From NCBI GenBank assembly GCA_016219545.1, contig JACRMH010000053.1, forward strand, positions 1-64,000: a stretch of DNA of 64,000 bases, in the 5' to 3' direction. Below the pieces are notes generated by a model. It worked only from the letters and a program-made list of their open reading frames with translations. It was not told where the DNA came from and ran no database searches. How positions within the stretch are numbered: the stretch's first letter is position 1; the number at the start of each line of letters is the position of its first letter. A program made the position numbers and the translations under genes. Source of the stretch: Chloroflexota bacterium (lineage in GTDB: Bacteria; Chloroflexota; Anaerolineae; Anaerolineales; Villigracilaceae). Below are positions 1 through 8,169 of this stretch, in pieces.

Positions 1-227
1 ACCAGTATAGAAGGTTTCTTCCTTTTTGTCCGATTTTATGTCCGAAGATCAGAGCGGGGTGTTGACCTTTGCTGTTTGCGTGCGTATAATCTATTTATGA
101 AGTTTTAATTTACGGTGATTTCTTCTACATTGTTAAATATTCTTAGCAGTGGCTTTCGAAGGTTTTGTTTTGTTCACTTCGTATTTTTGAAAAAACCTTT
201 TCTTGAGGTTTTCATAGGAGAATACAA

Positions 228-623
228 ATGGCAAACATAGTCTGGGATCCACAAAAAATGGCCACTGGTGTGAAAGCAGTTGACGCCCAACACCAGGAAT
301 GGATACGTCGTTATAACAAATTTAATGACGCCATCCATCAGGGTAAGGGTATCGAAGTTGTGCAAAGCACCCTTGAGTTTTTTATAGACTACACCGATGT
401 CCACTTTGCAGTTGAGGAAGCCGCCATGGCTGAACGCAACTATCCCGCCGCAAAGGACAATCTGGCTGCCCATGAACTTATGCGAAGTGTCCTGGCTGGA
501 TTTAAATCGTATGTGGAAGTCCATGGATACTCAATGCCTGAAATTCTGGGATTGAGAATTCGGATGGAAGAGTGGCTTGTTAATCACATATTGACCATTG
601 ATATTCAATTGCGGGACTCGTAA
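228..623 (+). CDS. Bacteriohemerythrin with an atypical ligand set
   Basis: This 131-residue protein has the length and four-helix layout of single-domain bacteriohemerythrins, which bind O2 at a non-heme di-iron centre. Visible ligands are H22, H59 and E63 (the HxxxE motif), H82, H120 and D125. The helix-3 histidine pair, normally HxxxH after a YP motif, reads N78...H82, so one expected histidine is asparagine. The start follows TAGGAG, 8 bases before the ATG at 228, and a strong hairpin terminator follows the stop, so it appears monocistronic. Family assignment is confident. Whether it still forms a normal O2-binding centre is uncertain because of the missing ligand. Confidence 0.9.
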   Translation: MANIVWDPQKMATGVKAVDAQHQEWIRRYNKFNDAIHQGKGIEVVQSTLEFFIDYTDVHFAVEEAAMAERNYPAAKDNLAAHELMRSVLAGFKSYVEVHGYSMPEILGLRIRMEEWLVNHILTIDIQLRDS

Positions 624-651
624 GCAATTCACTTTGAATGACAGAAGAAAA

Positions 652-690
652 AGCGGCTCTGGAAGAAAACCTTCCAGAGCCGCTATCAAT
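652..690 (+). terminator. Intrinsic terminator after hemerythrin
   Basis: Perfect 14-bp inverted repeat (652-665 with 671-684) around a 5-base loop, just after the hemerythrin stop. It is preceded by an A-rich run, so it could work in either direction, but no long U-tract follows on the plus strand. Confidence 0.7.
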
Positions 691-710
691 TCAGCTTGAA
701 TAACTATCTT

Positions 711-756
711 ACCTTACGCAGTGTCGCTCAGGGAATCACGGCCGGGTGCGTAAGGT
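711..756. repeat. Inverted repeat with 10-bp arms
   Basis: ACCTTACGCA at 711-720 is mirrored by TGCGTAAGGT at 747-756, with 26 bases between. It lies between convergent genes and may be a degenerate repeat-family copy. No coding sequence is associated. Confidence 0.5.
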
Positions 757-768
757 GAGTAACTATTG

Positions 769-1296
769 TTATTTTTTCTTCAAGAACCCGCCTGCCAATG
801 CAGTGACCAATCCCACAATTAGCAAAGTAAATTTCACAGAAGCGCAAAATGCCGCCAGTTGCGGATACGGCGAAAAGACGCCGACTGTTAATTCTTTCCA
901 AAGTGCGAAGTTTTCCACAGCATCAAATAATGGGGCGGCAAGAGCACCCCACCCCAGCCACGCGGAGGCAGAGGCGTACCAACCTGTCTTGCCGTTCATG
1001 GCTAGCAATAATCCAAGTGACAATGCCAGTGCATAAACCGGCATGAATAGATAGTCAAAGCCAAGCCCAAAGGATGCATAGAGCCAGGCGTGGGCATCCC
1101 ATGAATCAATGATGGCTTGAGAAGTATTCGGGTTTCCCGCCAATTCAAAAGAGACGATCCCAATCGGTGCAGCATCTGTCCGTAACGGGCGGTCAAGCGG
1201 ACGGAAGATGCCGAAAATCAGAACGGTCAATGCAAGGAAGACGAAGAACATTGGTTTGCGTAAATTTTGCGGAATGATTTCGAGAGGATGATTCAT
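769..1296 (-). CDS. Hypothetical integral membrane protein
   Basis: I do not recognise a named family. The 175-residue product has several hydrophobic stretches compatible with four to five membrane helices: one near residues 15-30, then segments in the middle, and a last one before a basic KKK tail. The ATG at 1296 is preferred because GGAG lies six bases upstream. The longer open frame to 1368 would run into low-complexity repeat sequence. It converges on the hemerythrin gene and has no obvious operon partner. Confidence 0.65.
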   Translation of the reverse strand: MNHPLEIIPQNLRKPMFFVFLALTVLIFGIFRPLDRPLRTDAAPIGIVSFELAGNPNTSQAIIDSWDAHAWLYASFGLGFDYLFMPVYALALSLGLLLAMNGKTGWYASASAWLGWGALAAPLFDAVENFALWKELTVGVFSPYPQLAAFCASVKFTLLIVGLVTALAGGFLKKK

Positions 1297-1329
1297 AGCG
1301 TCTCCAGTTTGAATGTTTATTGGTTGATA

Positions 1330-1395
1330 GGTTTGAAAGTTGAAAGTTTGAAGGTTTTGCTTTTTCATTTTTCATTTTTCATTTTTCATTTTTCG
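1330..1395. repeat. Low-complexity GTTTGAAAGTT repeats and a 7-bp tandem repeat
   Basis: 1330-1355 has repeated GTTGAAAGT-type units, the same family seen inside and between sugar-locus genes around 34.7, 36.4 and 37.7 kb. 1361-1395 has four perfect TTTTTCA units plus one variant. This forms the 5' region of the minus-strand membrane gene. The period of 7 bases makes it a possible slippage site. Confidence 0.75.
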
Positions 1396-1563
1396 TCCTT
1401 CATCTTTTATCCTTTCTTCCTATCCTACCCGAAATTTGCTGGAAAGTCACGGCTCGGGAGAATCTCTCAGCGCAAAAAATATTTGGGGTGTTTGAGCAGG
1501 AAAAAGGTCAGTATTGATGCGCTGGTTTTCATCAAGTGAAAAAAGACATAAATCAATTGTCCG

Positions 1564-1572
1564 TGCTATACT
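1564..1572 (+). promoter_or_regulatory. Extended -10 promoter for the M29 aminopeptidase
   Basis: TG-C-TATACT forms an extended -10 element about 28 bases before the ATG at 1600. A GAGGG ribosome site lies just before the start. There is no good -35 hexamer, as is usual with extended -10 promoters. Confidence 0.5.
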
Positions 1573-1599
1573 TGGAAAATTCCACTCCACTGAGGGTAT

Positions 1600-2862
1600 A
1601 TGTCCAACAAAACACATCAGGAAATGTTAAAACAGTACGCCGAAGCAATCGTGAAAGTCGGTTTGAATATTCGCTCGGGACAACGGCTGATCATTAATTT
1701 GGCGGCTACGCGCGGGGTACCGCTTCAGTTCGCTCCGCTTGTACGTGAGGTGGCAAAGGCTGCCTATTCAGTTGGCGCAAGATATGTAGATGTGATCTGG
1801 GGCGATGAAGAAATGCTGCGCTTGCGCGCTCAATACGCGCCGCGAGATTCCTTCGATGAATACTCCACCTGGCAGATTGACGCCGTGATGAGAATGATCG
1901 AAAACGGAGATGCGCTGCTTTCTATAGGCGGATCAAACCCTGACCTGCTCGGCGGTCTTGACCCCGAAGTCGTCGGGATGTTACAAAAAACCCAACTCCA
2001 AAAATTTAGCAAGATCGGCGAAAAGATCAGCGTCAACGCCATCAATTGGTGTGTAGTGGCCGCAGCGGGTGAGGCCTGGGCGAAGAAGGTTTTTCCTGAC
2101 CTCTCCCCTGAAAAAGCACAGGAAAAATTATGGCAAGCCATTTTTGAAACCACACGCATTGACCAGCCCGACCCTGTTGCTGCGTGGCAAACTCATATCG
2201 TCAACCTGCGCAAGCGCGCGAAATATTTACAAACCAAACAATATACGGCTTTGCATTATTCCGCTCCGGGCACAGATTTCACACTCGGCCTTCCGAGCGG
2301 ACATTTATGGTTCAGCGCGCAAGCCATGGCGCAGAACGGCGTGGCATTCACTGCCAACATGCCCACCGAAGAAGTCTTCACCCTGCCCGATAGAAACCGT
2401 GCCGACGGTGTTGTCTCGTCCACTTTTCCTTTGAGCTATGCCGGCACATTGATCGAAGATTTTCAAGTGACTTTTGAGAACGGACGCGTTGTTAAAGTCA
2501 GCGCGAAGAAAGGTGAAGCTGCCCTGCAAAAACTAGTGGATACGGATGAAGGCTCGCATCGCCTTGGCGAAGTTGCTCTCGTGCCCGCCAGCTCTCCCAT
2601 TGCCCAGCGCGGACATCTTTTCTACAATACATTATTCGACGAGAATGCTTCCTGTCATATTGCCATCGGACGGGCCTACCGCTTCACTCTGACGGGTGGA
2701 GAGGAGTTGAACGACGAGGAGTTTACCGCCGCTGGTGGAAACGTCAGCCTGAACCATGTGGACTTTATGATCGGCTCTCCGTCTATGGATATTGACGGCA
2801 TCAATCGAGACGGCACACACGAGCCGTTGATGCGAAAAGGTGAATGGGCATTCGACGCTTGA
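1600..2862 (+). CDS. Aminopeptidase, M29 (AmpS/thermophilic) family
   Basis: The 420-residue protein matches the M29 metallo-aminopeptidases, cytosolic dimeric enzymes that remove N-terminal residues using two divalent metals. The C-terminal half carries the family ligands in order: glutamate in the MPTEEVFTLPDR segment, glutamate in the GSHRLGEVAL segment, histidine in FDENASCHIAIG, and histidine plus aspartate near NHVDFMIGSPSMDIDG. Length is normal for the family. It stands alone, with its own promoter upstream and a terminator downstream. The substrate preference cannot be told from sequence. Confidence 0.92.
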   Translation: MSNKTHQEMLKQYAEAIVKVGLNIRSGQRLIINLAATRGVPLQFAPLVREVAKAAYSVGARYVDVIWGDEEMLRLRAQYAPRDSFDEYSTWQIDAVMRMIENGDALLSIGGSNPDLLGGLDPEVVGMLQKTQLQKFSKIGEKISVNAINWCVVAAAGEAWAKKVFPDLSPEKAQEKLWQAIFETTRIDQPDPVAAWQTHIVNLRKRAKYLQTKQYTALHYSAPGTDFTLGLPSGHLWFSAQAMAQNGVAFTANMPTEEVFTLPDRNRADGVVSSTFPLSYAGTLIEDFQVTFENGRVVKVSAKKGEAALQKLVDTDEGSHRLGEVALVPASSPIAQRGHLFYNTLFDENASCHIAIGRAYRFTLTGGEELNDEEFTAAGGNVSLNHVDFMIGSPSMDIDGINRDGTHEPLMRKGEWAFDA

Positions 2863-2874
2863 TGAACAAATAAT

Positions 2875-2900
2875 AAAGCCTCCCAATTGGGAGGCTTTTG
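2875..2900 (+). terminator. Intrinsic terminator after the aminopeptidase
   Basis: AAGCCTCCC and GGGAGGCTT (2875-2896) form a 9-bp stem with an AATT loop, followed by a T-rich stretch. Confidence 0.85.
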
Positions 2901-2993
2901 GTTTCAAGCCAATAAACACAAAGTTTTTTCATTGAGACTTTGTGGTAACCTCAGCCGCAACTAGCCAGGATTTATATCAAAACGGAGAGTTCC

Positions 2994-3584
2994 ATGCCAA
3001 AACCAAAACATGACCTCAACCTTAATCCCGACGATCTATTGACGTCTGAATATGAATACATCTCCAACACGGTTTTTCAGTCCAACGAGGACCGCTCACG
3101 GGTTGCCTCGTTTTACTTCGTCTCGGTTGGCTCGATTGTTGCCGCTATATTAGGTACGCAATTCGCGGCGGACAAACTCAAAAGTGTATCCCTCGCGTTT
3201 TCGATCCTCTTTATCTTTTTAACCATTCTAGGCACAATAACACTTGCCCAACTCGCCCGCCTGCGCGCCGCCTGGCACGAATCGGTTGAAGCCATGAATC
3301 AACTCAAAGAGTTTTATATAAAACAGCATCCAGAGATCAAGTCCGCATTCAAATGGCGCGGAACGACCATACCACCCACTGATAAGCCTTTCAGCATCGC
3401 CAACCTGATCGCTTTCGAAGTCACTCTTCTCGGCGCAATGACCATTGCCATCGCCGTTTACTTCATCCTATTCACATTTGGTAATGTCGCTTCGTGGGGT
3501 TGGATAATCATCTTTCTTTCATTTATTACGGGAATCCTCCTGCAATGGTGGTGGTATAAACGCCTGTTAGTGGATGATCGTTAA
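2994..3584 (+). CDS. Hypothetical four-helix membrane protein
   Basis: This 196-residue protein is unrecognised. Four hydrophobic segments are visible, near residues 40-58, 65-88, 138-160 and 168-186, arranged as two hairpins. Both a hydrophilic N terminus of about 35 residues and a loop of about 45 residues in the middle probably lie in the cytosol. GGAGAG is about seven bases upstream of the ATG. It overlaps the next open frame slightly, so the two may be co-transcribed. Confidence 0.65.
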   Translation: MPKPKHDLNLNPDDLLTSEYEYISNTVFQSNEDRSRVASFYFVSVGSIVAAILGTQFAADKLKSVSLAFSILFIFLTILGTITLAQLARLRAAWHESVEAMNQLKEFYIKQHPEIKSAFKWRGTTIPPTDKPFSIANLIAFEVTLLGAMTIAIAVYFILFTFGNVASWGWIIIFLSFITGILLQWWWYKRLLVDDR

Positions 3585-4176
3585 ACGGATAATCAAAATG
3601 ACACGTAACTACGAAAATCAAGACCCTGCTGCTTTCCAACGCCTGCCCGAATTCAAAAAAGAGGATGACTGGATCCGCGCATTTCTGCGTCAGGCAAAAG
3701 TCGGGCACATCGCAACAGCATGGGACAACCAGCCGCTTCTGAACCCCAGCACATTCTGGTTTGACGAAGAGAACCACCGCATTATTTTTCATTCCAATGT
3801 TGCGGGGAGAGTCCGCTCGAGTATTGAACGGAATCCGAAGGTCTGCATGGAAGTTAGTGAATTGGGGAAATTATTACCCTCAAATGTCGCTTTGGAATTC
3901 TCGCTTCAATATCGCAGCGTGATCGTCTTTGGCACGGCTAGCATCTTGACTGACTCCGAAGAATCACGCCGCGCATTGTACAACCTCATTGCGAAATACT
4001 TTCCTGCCATGAAAGCGGGCAAGGAATATCGGGAGATCACGGATAAAGAATTACGCGCCACGTCGGTCTACGCTATCCAGATCGAATCATGGAGCGGGAA
4101 AGAAAACTGGAAAGTCCGCGCTGACCAGAGCGATGAATGGACAGCCTTGGATGAAAAGTGGTTTGGGGAATTTTAG
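3574..4176 (+). CDS. Pyridoxamine 5'-phosphate oxidase-fold protein
   Basis: The protein looks like a split-beta-barrel FMN or F420-binding protein of the PPOX/nitroimidazole-resistance type. Evidence is the N-terminal segment with VGHIATAWDNQPLLNPSTFW, then HSNVAGRVRSSIERNPKVCMEV and a later VYAIQIESWSGKENW tail typical of the family. The start is unclear. The ATG at 3574 overlaps the upstream stop, while the ATG at 3598 begins MTRNYENQ and is equally possible. Neither has a strong ribosome site. Cofactor and substrate are not determined. Confidence 0.75.
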   Translation: MIVKRIIKMTRNYENQDPAAFQRLPEFKKEDDWIRAFLRQAKVGHIATAWDNQPLLNPSTFWFDEENHRIIFHSNVAGRVRSSIERNPKVCMEVSELGKLLPSNVALEFSLQYRSVIVFGTASILTDSEESRRALYNLIAKYFPAMKAGKEYREITDKELRATSVYAIQIESWSGKENWKVRADQSDEWTALDEKWFGEF

Positions 4177-4240
4177 AAAATAACCAACCATATTCCGCCC
4201 GGCTAACTTTCCGCTTAAATCTCAAAGGGAATCCAAATGC

Positions 4241-4269
4241 TTGACACGCATTCCCACATAATGTAAACT
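4241..4269 (+). promoter_or_regulatory. Sigma70-type promoter for the ABC leader
   Basis: A perfect TTGACA (4241-4246) is followed after 17 bases by TAAACT (4264-4269). Transcription would start near 4276, about 34 bases before the leader-peptide ATG. Confidence 0.7.
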
Positions 4270-4309
4270 GTCGCAGTAACATATTCCAAAAGAAAGGAGC
4301 GCGCTTCAA

Positions 4310-4381
4310 ATGAATTTCCAACTGCTTGCCGAACGTAACCGAAAATTGAACCAAACTAGAAGTGCGCCTACAGACCGTTAA
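4310..4381 (+). CDS. 23-residue leader peptide of the ABC exporter attenuator
   Basis: A short frame begins MNFQLLAERNRK and ends SAPTDR. Its ATG sits nine bases after a strong AAAGGAG ribosome site (4294-4300 region). It is followed by an intrinsic terminator and then by two ABC half-transporter genes. Position, strength of the ribosome site and downstream pairing potential suggest a regulatory leader like those of bmrCD, erm or ABC-F resistance genes, not a functional protein. The peptide sequence itself does not match a known leader that I can name. Confidence 0.7.
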   Translation: MNFQLLAERNRKLNQTRSAPTDR

Positions 4382-4402
4382 GGTCTAATTCTGTGTCTTT
4401 TC

Positions 4403-4433
4403 AGCCACGGTGCACTCGCACCGTGGCTTTTTT
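4403..4433 (+). terminator. Intrinsic terminator between leader and ABC genes
   Basis: Perfect 11-bp stem (4403-4413, 4418-4428), ACTC loop and a run of six T (4428-4433). It lies upstream of the exporter start at 4458, where an unregulated terminator would block the operon. Confidence 0.92.
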
Positions 4434-4457
4434 ATTGTCTTTCAATGGAATAACATC

Positions 4458-6209
4458 ATGAACGTATCATTCAAATCCTACTGGAACCTTCTCTCCGACC
4501 ACATCCGCCCTCAAAAGGGACGCTTCATTCTGCTGTCCGCCCTGCTCTTCGGCAGTATCGGCTTGCGAATCGTCGCGCCGCAGATCATGCGTCGGTTCAT
4601 TGACGACGCGCTGGCGGGTTTCCCTCTCTCAACTCTGACCGGCATTGCAGTCGCCTTCATTGGCATTGCATTAATTCAACAAGTCGTCTCGGTCGCTGTC
4701 AAATATCTCGGTGAAAACGTCGCGTGGACGGCCACCAATGCCCTGCGTGCAGAACTTGCGGAACATGCCTTGTACCTTGATATGCGTTTCCATAACGATC
4801 ACACGCCCGGTGAGTTGATCGAACGCATTGACGGTGACGTGACCGAACTGGCAACCTTCTTCTCCCAGTTCGCGCTAAACCTCGTCGCCAACGGACTCCT
4901 GCTCATCGGTATTCTCGCCGCGCTGTTCGTTGAAGACTGGCGCGCAGGACTCGCCTTTACGATCTACTCTGTCGCGACGATCTTGATCCTCGGCAAGTTA
5001 AAAGACATTGCCGTCCCCCACCAAAAAGCGAGACGCGAAGCCGAAGCGCAGTTTTATGGATTTATAGAAGAACAATTATCTGGCACGGAAGATATCCGCT
5101 CCAGCGGTGCAGTGGACTTTTCCCTGCGCGAGCTGTTCCGTCATCAAAAGGAAATTCTCGTCCACAGCCGCAAGGCGCACTTCAAACGCTGGATCATCGA
5201 AAACGCGATGGGCTTTGCGCTGACATTCGGCAACCTGCTTGCCATCGCCAGCGGATATTGGCTCTTCACTGCGGGTCTGGTCACTGTGGGCACGGTTTAT
5301 CTTTTCGTGCATTACATCAACCTGCTCGAAGAACCCTTCTGGGCGATGACTCATGAGGTTGAAAGTTTCCAGACCATCGGCGCGTGCGTGGAGCGCCTGA
5401 CAGAGTTCCGCAATTTCAAGCCCGAAGTTCTCGATGGAAACGGTGCAGAGATTTCATCTCCATCATCGGGAATGGCGCTGACTTTTGAAGATGTGACCTT
5501 CTCCTATAACGGGGATGACAACATCCTCAACGCGCTCTCCTTTGACCTGAAACCTGGTGCGATCCTCGGACTGCTTGGTCGCACCGGCAGCGGCAAAACC
5601 ACCATCGGACGTTTGATCTTCCGCCTTTATGATGTGAAGACCGGAAGCATAAAACTAAACGACATAGATATACGTGAAGCAAAAGTAGAGTCGATCAGGC
5701 GCAACATCGCCATTGTTACTCAGGATGTACAGCTCTTCCGCGCCAACGTCCGCGAGAACCTGACCTTCTTCGACCGTTCGATCACAGATGAAAAAATTAT
5801 ATCCACGCTCAAAGAGTTGGAACTTAGCTCCTGGCTTGAGAATTTACCCAACGGCCTGGATACTGAACTCGAAACAGGATCCCGCTCACTGTCTGCGGGC
5901 GAGGCGCAATTATTGGCCTTCACGCGAGTCTTTTTGCGAAATCCCAGTCTGGTAATTTTAGACGAGGCCTCTTCACGACTTGACCCCGCAACCGAGCAGC
6001 GACTCGAACGCGCGATAGATAAACTGCTGAAAGACCGCACTGCCATCATCATCGCTCACCGTTTGGATACTGTCCACCGCGCAGACGACATTCTCATCCT
6101 CGATGGTGGCAAGGTCGGCGAATACGGCAGCCGCGAAAAATTAGCGGCAGACCCTGCGTCAAGGTTTTATCAATTGCTGCAGACCGGGCTGGAAGAAGTA
6201 TTGGCATAA
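4458..6209 (+). CDS. ABC exporter half-transporter, subunit A (catalytic Walker B, altered signature)
   Basis: This 583-residue half-transporter has an N-terminal six-helix membrane domain (about residues 1-320) and a C-terminal ATPase. Walker A reads GRTGSGKT near residue 375. Walker B ends in ILDEASS with the catalytic glutamate present, and the H-loop reads AHRLDT. The ABC signature is LSAGE instead of LSGGQ. The longer frame to 4410 runs through the terminator hairpin, so the ATG at 4458 is chosen. With the next gene it forms a heterodimeric exporter of the BmrCD/TM287-288 type, probably drug or lipid related. Confidence 0.88.
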   Translation: MNVSFKSYWNLLSDHIRPQKGRFILLSALLFGSIGLRIVAPQIMRRFIDDALAGFPLSTLTGIAVAFIGIALIQQVVSVAVKYLGENVAWTATNALRAELAEHALYLDMRFHNDHTPGELIERIDGDVTELATFFSQFALNLVANGLLLIGILAALFVEDWRAGLAFTIYSVATILILGKLKDIAVPHQKARREAEAQFYGFIEEQLSGTEDIRSSGAVDFSLRELFRHQKEILVHSRKAHFKRWIIENAMGFALTFGNLLAIASGYWLFTAGLVTVGTVYLFVHYINLLEEPFWAMTHEVESFQTIGACVERLTEFRNFKPEVLDGNGAEISSPSSGMALTFEDVTFSYNGDDNILNALSFDLKPGAILGLLGRTGSGKTTIGRLIFRLYDVKTGSIKLNDIDIREAKVESIRRNIAIVTQDVQLFRANVRENLTFFDRSITDEKIISTLKELELSSWLENLPNGLDTELETGSRSLSAGEAQLLAFTRVFLRNPSLVILDEASSRLDPATEQRLERAIDKLLKDRTAIIIAHRLDTVHRADDILILDGGKVGEYGSREKLAADPASRFYQLLQTGLEEVLA

Positions 6210-6213
6210 AATC

Positions 6214-6265
6214 TGTAGCGCGAGATTTATCTCGCGATTGTAAGCGATATGAATGTCGCGCTACA
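6214..6265. repeat. Palindromic extragenic element TGTAGCGCGA...TCGCGCTACA
   Basis: Ten-base outer arms at 6214-6223 and 6256-6265 enclose an inner hairpin at 6219-6236 (CGCGAGA...TCTCGCG). It fills the gap between the two ABC genes and resembles a REP-like mobile palindrome. Confidence 0.7.
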
Positions 6266-6280
6266 CAAAAGGCATCTATT

Positions 6281-8074
6281 ATGGAAACAACCATCGAACA
6301 CAAAGTACCCGCCCTTCCCACCTGGAAAGTCATTTGGGATATGCTTCTATACCGCCCCTGGCTGTGGTTTATAGATTTAATCTCAGTCACCCTCATTCGC
6401 TTTTGCTGGCAGATCGCGCCTGCGCTCATCATCAAAGCTTTCTTCGACATGGTGACAGGCGAAGCTCAACTGACCTTCGGCGTTTGGGCAATCGTCGCAT
6501 TCCTTGCGGCCACATGGATCGGACGCGTCATCGCAAGTTACGGATTTTATTATGCCGATGTGCCGATCTTCGCGGATATGAACACTCTCTTACGCAAGAA
6601 TTTATTGCGCTATATTTTGAAACGCCCGGGCGCATCGCAATTACCCGATTCACCCGGAGAATCCGTGAGCCGCTTCAAGACCGATGTTCAGGAAATTCCG
6701 CTCTTCGTGATTCTCGTGAATGACATCATGGTCGGACTCGCGATCATTATTTACGCAATCGCGTTGATGGCAAAGATCAGCCCTTCGGTGACGGTCATGG
6801 CGTTAATTCCTGTGGTACTAGTCGGCATCGTTGCCAACATGGCCACCAAGCGCATTGAACTGTATCGCCGCACATCGCGCCAGGCCGCAGGCAAGGTCAC
6901 CGGCTTTATCGGCGAATTCTTCGGCGCAGTGCAGGCCGTAAAAATAGCGGCTGCCGAAAAAGGAGTCATTCAGCATTTTCACAAACTGAATGATGAACGC
7001 CAAAAGTTGACGGTGCGTGAAAAGCTATTTGATGAAGTGTTGAGCTCGATCTATCGAAACACATCCACGCTGGGCACGGGAGTAATTCTCGTCCTCGTTG
7101 GTCAGTCCATGCGGACGGGCAACTTTACGCTCGGAGATTTTTCGCTGTTTGTGTACCTCCTGCAAAGCATGGGCGACCTGACCACCTTCGCGGGCATGCT
7201 CGCGGCACGATACAAACAACTCGGCGTATCCGTTCAGCGCATGTATCACTTGATGGAAAACGCGCCATTGAATGCACTCGTCGAACACAGCAAGATCGAT
7301 CTGAATGGTGACCTGCCCGAAGTGACCTATGACACAAAAACCGCATCAGACTCCCTGAGGAGTTTTTCTGCAAATCACGTGACATTTCACTACCCCGAAT
7401 CATCGCATGGCATCGAAGATGTTTCACTGCAAATCGAGCGCGGATCGCTGACGGTGATAACGGGCAGGGTCGGTTCTGGTAAAACAACATTATTGCGCGT
7501 GCTGCTGGGACTGCTCCCGCATGAATCAGGCGAGATACGTTGGAATGAAAATATACTCACCTCTCCCGGAGATTACCTTGTCCCGCCGCGCTGTGCGTAC
7601 ACAGCGCAAGTCCCGCGACTGTTCAGCAACACCCTGCGAAATAATATCTTGCTCGGTATGACCAAAAGCGACGACGACATCTATAAAGCCGCCAAACTGG
7701 CCGTAATGGATCGTGACCTTGAACAGTTGGATGACGACCTTGAAACCATGGTCGGCGCGCGTGGAGTGAAACTCTCCGGCGGACAGGTTCAGCGTACCGC
7801 CGCCGCGCGAATGTTCATCCGCGAGCCTGAATTGATCGTCTTTGACGACCTGTCCAGCGCGTTGGATGTGGAGACGGAGCAGCAACTTTGGGAGCGTATA
7901 TTTGAGCACAATGACGCGACTTGTCTCGTAGTGTCCCATCGTCGCCCGCTGCTGCGACGCGCGGATCACATTATTGTGATGAAAGATGGAAAGGTTGAAT
8001 CAGAAGGCACGCTCGACTCGTTGCTGGAATCAAGCCCGGAGATGAGAGAGTTGTGGAAGTTGGAAGAGAATTAA
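6281..8074 (+). CDS. ABC exporter half-transporter, subunit B (degenerate Walker B)
   Basis: This 597-residue partner of the preceding gene has a six-helix membrane domain (about 1-330), Walker A GRVGSGKT near residue 393, and a canonical LSGGQ near residue 498. Its Walker B is IVFDDLSS, so the catalytic glutamate is aspartate. The switch reads VSHRRP. Degenerate Walker B here plus altered signature in the partner places both defects in the same composite ATP site, as expected for asymmetric heterodimeric exporters. The substrate is unknown. It follows subunit A after about 70 bases occupied by a palindrome and would be transcribed from the attenuated promoter. Confidence 0.88.
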   Translation: METTIEHKVPALPTWKVIWDMLLYRPWLWFIDLISVTLIRFCWQIAPALIIKAFFDMVTGEAQLTFGVWAIVAFLAATWIGRVIASYGFYYADVPIFADMNTLLRKNLLRYILKRPGASQLPDSPGESVSRFKTDVQEIPLFVILVNDIMVGLAIIIYAIALMAKISPSVTVMALIPVVLVGIVANMATKRIELYRRTSRQAAGKVTGFIGEFFGAVQAVKIAAAEKGVIQHFHKLNDERQKLTVREKLFDEVLSSIYRNTSTLGTGVILVLVGQSMRTGNFTLGDFSLFVYLLQSMGDLTTFAGMLAARYKQLGVSVQRMYHLMENAPLNALVEHSKIDLNGDLPEVTYDTKTASDSLRSFSANHVTFHYPESSHGIEDVSLQIERGSLTVITGRVGSGKTTLLRVLLGLLPHESGEIRWNENILTSPGDYLVPPRCAYTAQVPRLFSNTLRNNILLGMTKSDDDIYKAAKLAVMDRDLEQLDDDLETMVGARGVKLSGGQVQRTAAARMFIREPELIVFDDLSSALDVETEQQLWERIFEHNDATCLVVSHRRPLLRRADHIIVMKDGKVESEGTLDSLLESSPEMRELWKLEEN

Positions 8075-8078
8075 TACC

Positions 8079-8158
8079 GTCATTGCGAGGGCGATAGCCT
8101 GAAGCAATCCCCAGCACGACGAGGAGATTGCTTTGCTCGCTCCGCTCCTCGCAATGAC
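8079..8158. repeat. REP-like palindrome GTCATTGCGAGG...CCTCGCAATGAC
   Basis: Twelve-base perfect outer arms (8079-8090, 8147-8158) enclose an inner pair GAAGCAATC/GATTGCTTT (8101-8109, 8125-8133). It is a widespread interspersed palindrome type. A diverged copy lies inside the coding sequence near 40.86-41.03 kb. Confidence 0.85.
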
Positions 8159-8169
8159 ATGGAGAAAGA

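Larger units (their letters stand above)
4294..4433 (+). promoter_or_regulatory. Predicted translation-controlled attenuator
   Basis: Three competing pairings are visible. (1) 4299-4307 (just after the leader ribosome site) pairs with 4359-4367 over nine positions, with one G-U. (2) 4361-4368 pairs with 4409-4416 over eight positions, with one G-U, and would break the terminator. (3) The terminator is 4403-4413 with 4418-4428. A ribosome stalled early in the leader would cover 4299-4307, freeing 4359-4368 to form the antiterminator. A small hairpin also spans the leader stop (4372-4376 with 4382-4386). The mechanism is inferred. Confidence 0.6.

Noticed and set aside
1361..1395. TTTTTCA tandem units as a CRISPR or iteron array
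   Set aside because: Units are 7 bases without spacers and are part of low-complexity repeat DNA; not a CRISPR array or plausible origin.
4410..4457. Longer start for ABC subunit A (MHSHRGFF...)
   Set aside because: It runs through the terminator hairpin and T-tract and lacks a ribosome site; the ATG at 4458 begins the family-typical N terminus.
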